From assembly GCF_964019385.1 (NCBI RefSeq), contig NC_088655.1, positions 13,690,731-13,754,730 on the forward strand: a stretch of DNA of 64,000 nt, read 5' to 3'. The notes under the pieces are model-generated. The model was not told where the DNA came from. It searched no databases and worked only from the letters and a program-made list of their open reading frames with translations. This document shows positions 58,279 to 64,000 of the stretch, piece after piece. This DNA comes from Sycon ciliatum. Lineage: Eukaryota; Porifera; Calcarea; Leucosolenida; Sycettidae. The translations under genes were made by a program, and so were the position numbers. Within the stretch, counting starts at the first letter, position 1; each line of letters begins with the position of its first letter.

Positions 58279-60545
58279 CAGCAAGAAAAGGCATCACCTG
58301 CGTGTAGTGTGTGCTCCGTCTCTACCCGTAACCGATTCAGTAGCCTCGCTGTGGAGGATGTTGACGATGATGCTGAATGCTCCGAAGCCAATTTCAAGCG
58401 AGATGTTACACCAACTATTGAGGCCCAGGTTACCAGCGTCAATGTGGAAACGGAACATGAGCTCCTGCGTGTAGAAGGCAAAATCAACGGTCGTCGCGCG
58501 CTTATGTTAATAGATTCGGGCTCGACCCATGATTTCATTGCCGAACAGTTTGCCAGGAGAGTTAACCTGCCAACCGAAATTGGCTCGGAAAACCTGAATG
58601 TCACGCTGGCTGATGGAGCATCAAGCTCGTTTCCCATGGAGACGACCCATGAATTGAAGGTTATCGTAGGCGACTTCAGCGATAACCAAACCTTCACGGT
58701 GTTCCCCCTTCATCGCTATGACGCTATATTGGGGAAACCTTGGTTAACGCGTAACAATCCAGACATAAACTTCCGGACGAATGAAGTCAGGTTGAACTCG
58801 AATGGTTTGCCTTGTGCGTCGCCCAGTCAAAGCGAACCGACCGCTCCTGTGGAGGCGATGTTCATATCTGGTCGTCAGGCTAGGCATGCCCTTACGAGTG
58901 GAGACGAAGGTGTTCTGGCGTGGGTCAGCGTAGAAGACGGCATTGGCAAGGAACCTCCCGACAAATCCACTCAGAACGAGCACCCAGATCTCAAGGCCAT
59001 GTTCCGTGACTATGACGATCTTTTCCCGGATGATCTGCCAGCTAGACTCCCACCAGAGAGGTCTGTAGACCACGAAATCCGCCTGGAGGAAGGCTCATCA
59101 CCCCCATCGCGACCTGCCTATCGCCTGCCCAGGCCAGAAATGGAGGAATTGAAGAAACAGCTCACAGAACTCTTGAAAAAGGGTTTCGTAGAACCAAGTT
59201 AGTCCCCCTTTGGTGCACCGGTGTTTTTTGTCAAGAAAGCTGATGGTTCGTTACGCATGGTCTGCGATTGGAGGGAGCTAAACAAGATAACTGTTAAGAA
59301 CAAGGCGTGCTTGCCCAATGTGGATGATTTATTCGATACCGTACAGGGCGCTAGGTACTTCACGAAACTAGACCTCCGATCAGGGTATAATCAGATTCGC
59401 ATTCAAGCTGAGGACGTGCCCAAAACCGCGATTAACACTCCCTTTGGGCATTACCAATTTACGGTCATGGGATTTGGTCTCACCAATGCACCGGCAACAT
59501 TTCAATCCATGATGAATACGATTCTTCAACCATATCTGAGGGAGTTCGTAGTCGTGTTCCTAGATGACATACTCATCTTCAGCAAAACGTGGTCGGAGCA
59601 TATGCAGCATGTCCGGTCGGTATTGAGCGTGCTCCGGGACAACCAGTTATTTTGCAAACGGTCAAAATGTGAATTTGGCGTGGAGAGTGTGCGGTTCCTG
59701 GGACATTGCATCGATGGACTGCACATCGCCCCTGACCCAGACAAGATTGCCGCAGTAAAGGTCTGGCCCGCTCCGACTTCCGTCACAGAGGTGAGGCAAT
59801 TTCTTGGATTTACGAATTATTTTAGGCGATTCATAGATCAATACTCATCGCTCTCTAAGAACTTAGAGGAGATAACGGGAAAACATGCACGATTCGAGTG
59901 GAACAGCTCTCGGCAACATGCCTTTGAATCGCTAAAGCATGCCTTGTTGAATGCGCCCCTATTGCGGCTGGCTGATGTGAACCGACCATTCAGAGTGGTA
60001 ACAGATGCAAGCGATTTCGCCTTGGGATGTGTTCTTCTCCAAGAACTAGAGGAAGATGCCTGGCATCCAGTGGCTTATGCTAGCCGAAAATTGTCTGCTG
60101 CGGAACAGAATTATACAGCTACAGAAAGAGAAACATTGGCCGTAGTGTTTGCGCTAAAGACCTGGCGCATCTACCTCTTTCAACACTTTGAGGTCATTAC
60201 AGACAACATGGCGGTAGTTTATCTGAAAACAAAACCAAGCATTACAAAGAGAGAGGCGCGATGGGTTGAATTCCTAGCTGACTATAACTACACAGTCCGT
60301 CACAGACCCGGCAGAGAGAACCCTGCAGATCCCCTTTCGCGTCGCCCAGATCTCCATGAGAGTAACCTCGTGGAGAATGCAGTACCACGTTTGAATGCTA
60401 TTGAGTATGCTTTAGCAATGAATGATGACGTGTCCAATACAATATCAGATGCCTACCAGAGAGACAAAGAGCTAACTCCCATCATAGAAAGATTGAAGCA
60501 TTCTCTCCGAGATAATTTGCATGATCGCTATTATTGGGACGAATC
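58244..60545 (+). pseudogene. pol: Retrotransposon Pol (protease, RT, RNase H), amber-interrupted and 3'-incomplete
   Basis: Expressed, if at all, as a -1 frameshift extension of Gag; an internal ATG at 58186 is probably not used. The aspartic protease active site is LIDSGSTHDF (Asp codon 58513), with the later YDAILGKPWL strand. The reverse transcriptase follows: SPFGAPVFFVKK, LDLRSGYNQI (first catalytic Asp at 59371), GLTNAPATFQ and VFLDDILIFS (catalytic Asp pair from 59563). RNase H has TDASDFALG (60001), ATERETLAV (Glu at 60124), TDN (Asp at 60202) and ENPADPLSR (Asp at 60328). An in-frame TAG at 59200-59202 separates protease from RT. Coding similarity ends at 60545; the frame then runs 38 codons through 60-mer repeat to a stop at 60658-60660. 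No integrase zinc-binding or DDE motif is present. Confidence 0.93.
59200..59202 (+). other. In-frame amber codon in pol
   Basis: The pol frame is the same on both sides (GFVEPS before, SPFGAPVFF after), and this is a well-known conserved junction at the start of the RT fingers. A single base substitution from a sense codon is enough to explain it. No frameshift accompanies it, so the copy is otherwise well preserved. Purposeful readthrough is less likely because the site lies inside the RT fold and not at a gene boundary. Confidence 0.9.
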
Positions 60546-61687
60546 CTGTTCTCTTCGTGGTTTCCAAGGTAATTCACAGAAAGCGCCCAACACGGATTCT
60601 CTGTGCTTTGTATGTTCCTATTCAGGAAAATCCATGATTGTCAGGGAAATTCACAGATAGCGCCCCACACGAAATCGCTGTGCTCTGTCTGTCCTTTTTC
60701 AAGAAACTCGGGTCACAGAGTCCCCCACACGGATTCGCTGCGCTCTTCATGATTTCCAACGAAATCCATATTATTGCGCCCCACACGGATTCACCGTGCT
60801 CTTCAGGATTTCCAAAGTAATCAACAGGTTGTGCCCCACCCGGATTCGCTGTTCTCTTCATGGTTTTCAGGGAAATTCAAAGATAGCGCCCCACACGGAT
60901 TCTCTGTGCTTTGTATATTCCTTTTCAGGACAATCGGTCCGCAGATACCCCCACACGGATTCTCTGTGCTCTTTATGATTTTCAACGAAATTTGTATCGC
61001 CCCACACGGATTTGATATGCTCTTCATGTTTTTCAGGGAAATTCACAGATAGCGCCCCACACGAATTCGCTGTGCTCTGTATGTTCTTTGTAAGGAAAAT
61101 CGGGCCACAAATTGACCCCACACGGATTTGCTGTGCTCACCATGATTATCAAGGAAATTCACCGATAGCGCCCCACACGGATTGGCTGTGCCCTGACTGT
61201 TCATTTTCCATGATTATCAAGTAAATTCGCAGATAGCGCCCCACACGGATTCTCTGTGCATTGTATATTCCCTTGTCAGGATAATCGGTCCGCAGAGGCC
61301 CCCACACGGATTCGCTGTGCTCGTCATGATTTTCAACGAAACTCACATTCTGCGCCCCACACGGATTTGATGTGCTCATCATGTTTTTTCTGGGATAATC
61401 ACAGATAGCGCCACACACGGATTCTCTGCGCTCGGCATATTCTCTTTGTGGGAAATCAGGCCACAGATTGACCCCACACGAATTTGTTGTGACCTCCATG
61501 ACTATCAAGTAAATTCACAGATAGCGCCCCACACGGATTTTCTGTGCTTTGTATGTTCCTTTTCAGAAAAATCGGTTCACAGATGCCCCACACGGATTCG
61601 CTGTGCTCTTCATGATTTTCAAGGAAATTCACAGAATGATGACGCCCCACACGGATTCGCTGTGCTCTGCAGATTCTTTCACAGATC
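60546..61687. repeat. 60-bp minisatellite, start of the 7482-bp duplicated block
   Basis: From CTGTTCTCTTCGTGG onward the sequence repeats 53064 onward at a constant offset of 7482 bp. It shares private variants such as CAAAGTAATCAAC (near 53333 and 60815), where units A and B read CAAAGAAATCAAC. Confidence 0.93.
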
Positions 61688-62167
61688 ACAACTCTGTCGG
61701 GGTGCGAACCCCACCGCCTAATTGACTGCCTTCTCCAAATCCACAAATTTACACAAAGTGGCAAGCCAGCCCTCGTCCTACATGAAAAACACGTGCATAC
61801 CCAATGCATTCACGCCATTCGATCGATTTTCTACTGTGATACCCCGCGGACACACCAGCCGTGCTCCAGATTCAGAACTTTTTCAGGCCCTCTCATAGGT
61901 AGCACAGCACTGCACACCGCATCATCTATCGACCCTTCGAAAATTCTTAGACAACTTTTCACCTGTCCAAGACATGCCACGGTCTTCATAGGAGTTGTTA
62001 GAGGCTGTCTAATTTTTCGTTTTATCTATCCCACAGAGAAACGGCAATGAAATATGCTGTGCAGCAGGTTACCGTCTCCTTTCCTTGTTTACACCATAGG
62101 GAGTTTGAGGTTTTCCTGGACTTTGACGGAAAACCGTCAGCTGCACGCCACGAAATGGATTGTTGCT
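61688..62167. repeat. Higher-order-unit spacer, copy E
   Basis: Matches copy D at the same 7482-bp offset, including all private D variants that I checked. The 85-codon frame is at 61793-62050. Confidence 0.88.
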
Positions 62168-62600
62168 GAAATTCACTGTTCTCTGCATGTTTTATTTCAG
62201 GGGAATGGGACCACAGATTGAACCCACACGGATTCGATGTGCTGCTCTTCTTGATTTTCAACGAAATCCAGACATTCACGGTGCTCTGCATGTTCTTTTT
62301 CAGGGGAATCGGACCAAAGGTTGAACGCACACGGATTCGATGTGCTCTTCTTGCTTTTCAACGAAACCCACAGATTGCGCCCCACACGGATTCGCTGTGC
62401 TCTCCATGATTTTTCAAGAAAATTCACAGACAGCGCCTCACACGGATTCTCTGTGCTTTGTGTGTTCCTTTTCAGGAAAATCGGTCCACTGATGACCCAC
62501 ACGGATTCGCTGTGCTCTTCATGATTTTCAACGAGACACAGATTGCGCCCCACACGGATTTGATGTGCTCTTCATCATTATTTTCTGGGATAACCACAAC
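62168..62600. repeat. 60-bp minisatellite, duplicated block, middle
   Basis: Copy of 54686-55118, with the same 3-bp loss (GAAATCCAGACATTC) and the same GATGACCCACAC variant. Confidence 0.9.
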
Positions 62601-62861
62601 TATACATGTGGCACATCCCCACCACGTGACAGATTGCTGGTGTGTGGTCATACCATAGCACATACTTTATACATGCAGTACAACCATAGCGCCCTAACAT
62701 GACTCACAGTTCTTGCCACAATCCGCACTCAGTCCGCGCACAAATACCCGCATAAGTACCCACCGTTATCATGTTGCCTGGTGATTACACGGTTGTCACG
62801 TATGAAACACTTTGAATTATAACCACAGAGCCTTTCTGTCCCGCACTATTTGCCTCTACAT
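62601..62861. mobile_element. About 257-bp unidentified insertion, copy 2
   Basis: Same insertion as at 55119, same flanks and position, offset 7482 bp. It was therefore carried here by the block duplication and not by a second transposition. Confidence 0.6.
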
Positions 62862-64000
62862 TATAGCGCCGCCCACACGGATTCACTGTGCTCTTCATAA
62901 TTTCCAGCGAAATCCACAGATTCCGCCCCACACGGATTCACTGTCCTCTTCATGTTTTTCATCGAAATTCACAGATAGCGCCCAACACGGATTCTCTGTG
63001 CTTTGTATATTCCCTTTCAGGAAAATCGGTCCGCAGATGCCCCCACACGGATTCGCCGTGCTCTTCATGATTTTCAACGAAACTCACATATTGCGCCGAC
63101 CCTTGATGTGCTCTTCATGTTTTTCAGGGAAATTCGACCGTGCCGCCCCGCACGGAATTCCTGTGCTCTGTACGTTTTTCTTCAAGAAATTCAGGCCACA
63201 GATTGACCCCACACGGATTTGCTGTGCTCTCTATGATTTTCAAACAAATTCACAGATAACGCCTCACACGGATTCGCTATGCTCTGACTGTTCTTTTACA
63301 AGAAAATCGGGCCAAAGAGTCCCCCCTCACGGATTCGCTGTGCTCTTCATGATTTCCAACGAAATCCATTATGCGCCCCACACGGATTCGCTGTGCTCTC
63401 CATGATTTTCAAGAAAATTCACAAACAACGACTTACACGGATTCTCTGTGCTTTGTGTGTTCCTTTTCAGGAAAATCGGTCCGCTGATGCCCCACACGGA
63501 TTCGCTGTGCTCTTCATGATTTTCAACGAGACTCATAGATTGCGCCCCACACGGATTTGATGTGCTCTTCATAATTATTTTCTGGGATAATCACAGATAG
63601 CGCCCCACGCGGATTCACTGTGCTCTTCATGATTTCCAGCGAAATCCACAGATTGTGCCCCACACGGATTCACTGTCCTCTTCATGTTTTTCATCGAAAT
63701 TCACAGATAGCGCCCAACACGGATTCTCTGTGCTTTGTATATTCCTTTTCAGGAAATTCGGTCCGCAGATGCCCCCACACGGATTCGCCGTGCTCTTCAC
63801 GATTGTCAACGAAACTCACATATTCCGCCCACACGGATTTGATGTGCTCTTCATGTTTTTCAGGGAAATTCGACCGTGCCGCCCCGTATGGATTTCCTGT
63901 GCTCTGCACGTTTTTCATCATGAAATTCGGGCCACAGATTGACCCCACACGGATTTGCTGTGCTCTCTATGATTTTCAAACAAATTCACAGATAACGCCT
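62862..64000. repeat. 60-bp minisatellite, duplicated block, right part (runs off the window)
   Basis: Copy of 55380-56518. One difference noticed: ATTCTCTGTGC near 62992 versus ATTCTCCGTGC near 55510. The window ends 677 bp before the position where the retroelement would restart if the duplication continues. Confidence 0.92.

Larger units (their letters stand above)
57195..60545 (+). mobile_element. Ty3/gypsy-type LTR retrotransposon, 3'-incomplete
   Basis: In order: candidate 5' LTR, primer-binding site, gag, frameshift signal, then pol with protease, reverse transcriptase and RNase H. The order PR-RT-RNaseH with a -1 shifted Gag-Pol is that of Ty3/gypsy (Metaviridae-like) elements. Sequence stops at 60545, after RNase H and the start of the linker that normally leads to integrase. 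Integrase, 3' LTR and right target duplication are absent from the window. Base composition and codon use are unlike the surrounding repeats. Pol carries one in-frame amber codon, so this copy is not autonomous as it stands. Confidence 0.95.

Noticed and set aside
59221-59223. GTG at 59221 as the start of a separate RT protein
   Set aside because: The pol frame is continuous back to the amber codon at 59200, and conserved RT residues precede the GTG.

Overview
This window is repeat-dense eukaryotic DNA: nested satellite and minisatellite arrays plus one damaged Ty3/gypsy-type LTR retrotransposon. I see no ordinary host gene. A eukaryote is indicated by the retroelement (Gag with a CCHC knuckle, aspartic protease, reverse transcriptase, RNase H) and by kilobases of satellite with higher-order structure, as in heterochromatic, pericentromeric or subtelomeric DNA. 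The species cannot be determined from this sequence. Most long open frames here are by-products of repeat units that happen to lack stop codons.

Layout. (1) 1-8100: about 22 tandem copies of a 367-bp satellite, in two alternating subtypes (a dimer of about 733 bp). (2) 8120-11353: a GC-rich decamer minisatellite (GCAGAGGCCC and variants). (3) 11354-12410: a short block of the 367-bp satellite. (4) 12430-25075: a second, much longer GC-decamer array that restarts with the same junction sequence; near its end a 123-bp higher-order unit is amplified (about 24.0-24.75 kb). (5) 25236-29563: an AT-rich decamer array (CATGAATGTA), whose polarity flips around a non-repetitive spacer at 28198-28308, with a 123-bp-unit fragment embedded at 29071-29173. 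(6) 29564-31414: 15 copies of the 123-bp unit. (7) 31415-34494: GC decamers again, inverted. (8) 34496 to the end: a 60-bp minisatellite in higher-order units of about 6.2-6.4 kb. Each unit carries one approximately 480-bp non-60-mer spacer; five copies are visible. Two unidentified insertions are present: 281 bp with an 11-bp target duplication, and about 257 bp that was later duplicated.

The retroelement (57195-60545) sits inside the 60-mer array. It has a 159-bp candidate 5' LTR with matching inverted ends, a candidate primer-binding site, a gag ORF, a textbook -1 frameshift signal (slippery heptamer, 6-nt spacer, perfect 9-bp hairpin spanning the gag stop), and pol in the -1 frame with protease, RT and RNase H. 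Pol is broken by one amber codon and ends abruptly before integrase, where 60-mer repeat resumes.

That abrupt end is also the start of a block (60546-64000) that matches 53064-56518 almost base for base at a constant offset of 7482 bp. The simplest reading is a recent tandem duplication whose junction lies inside pol. The missing integrase and 3' LTR may therefore lie just beyond the window. This is the most testable prediction here.
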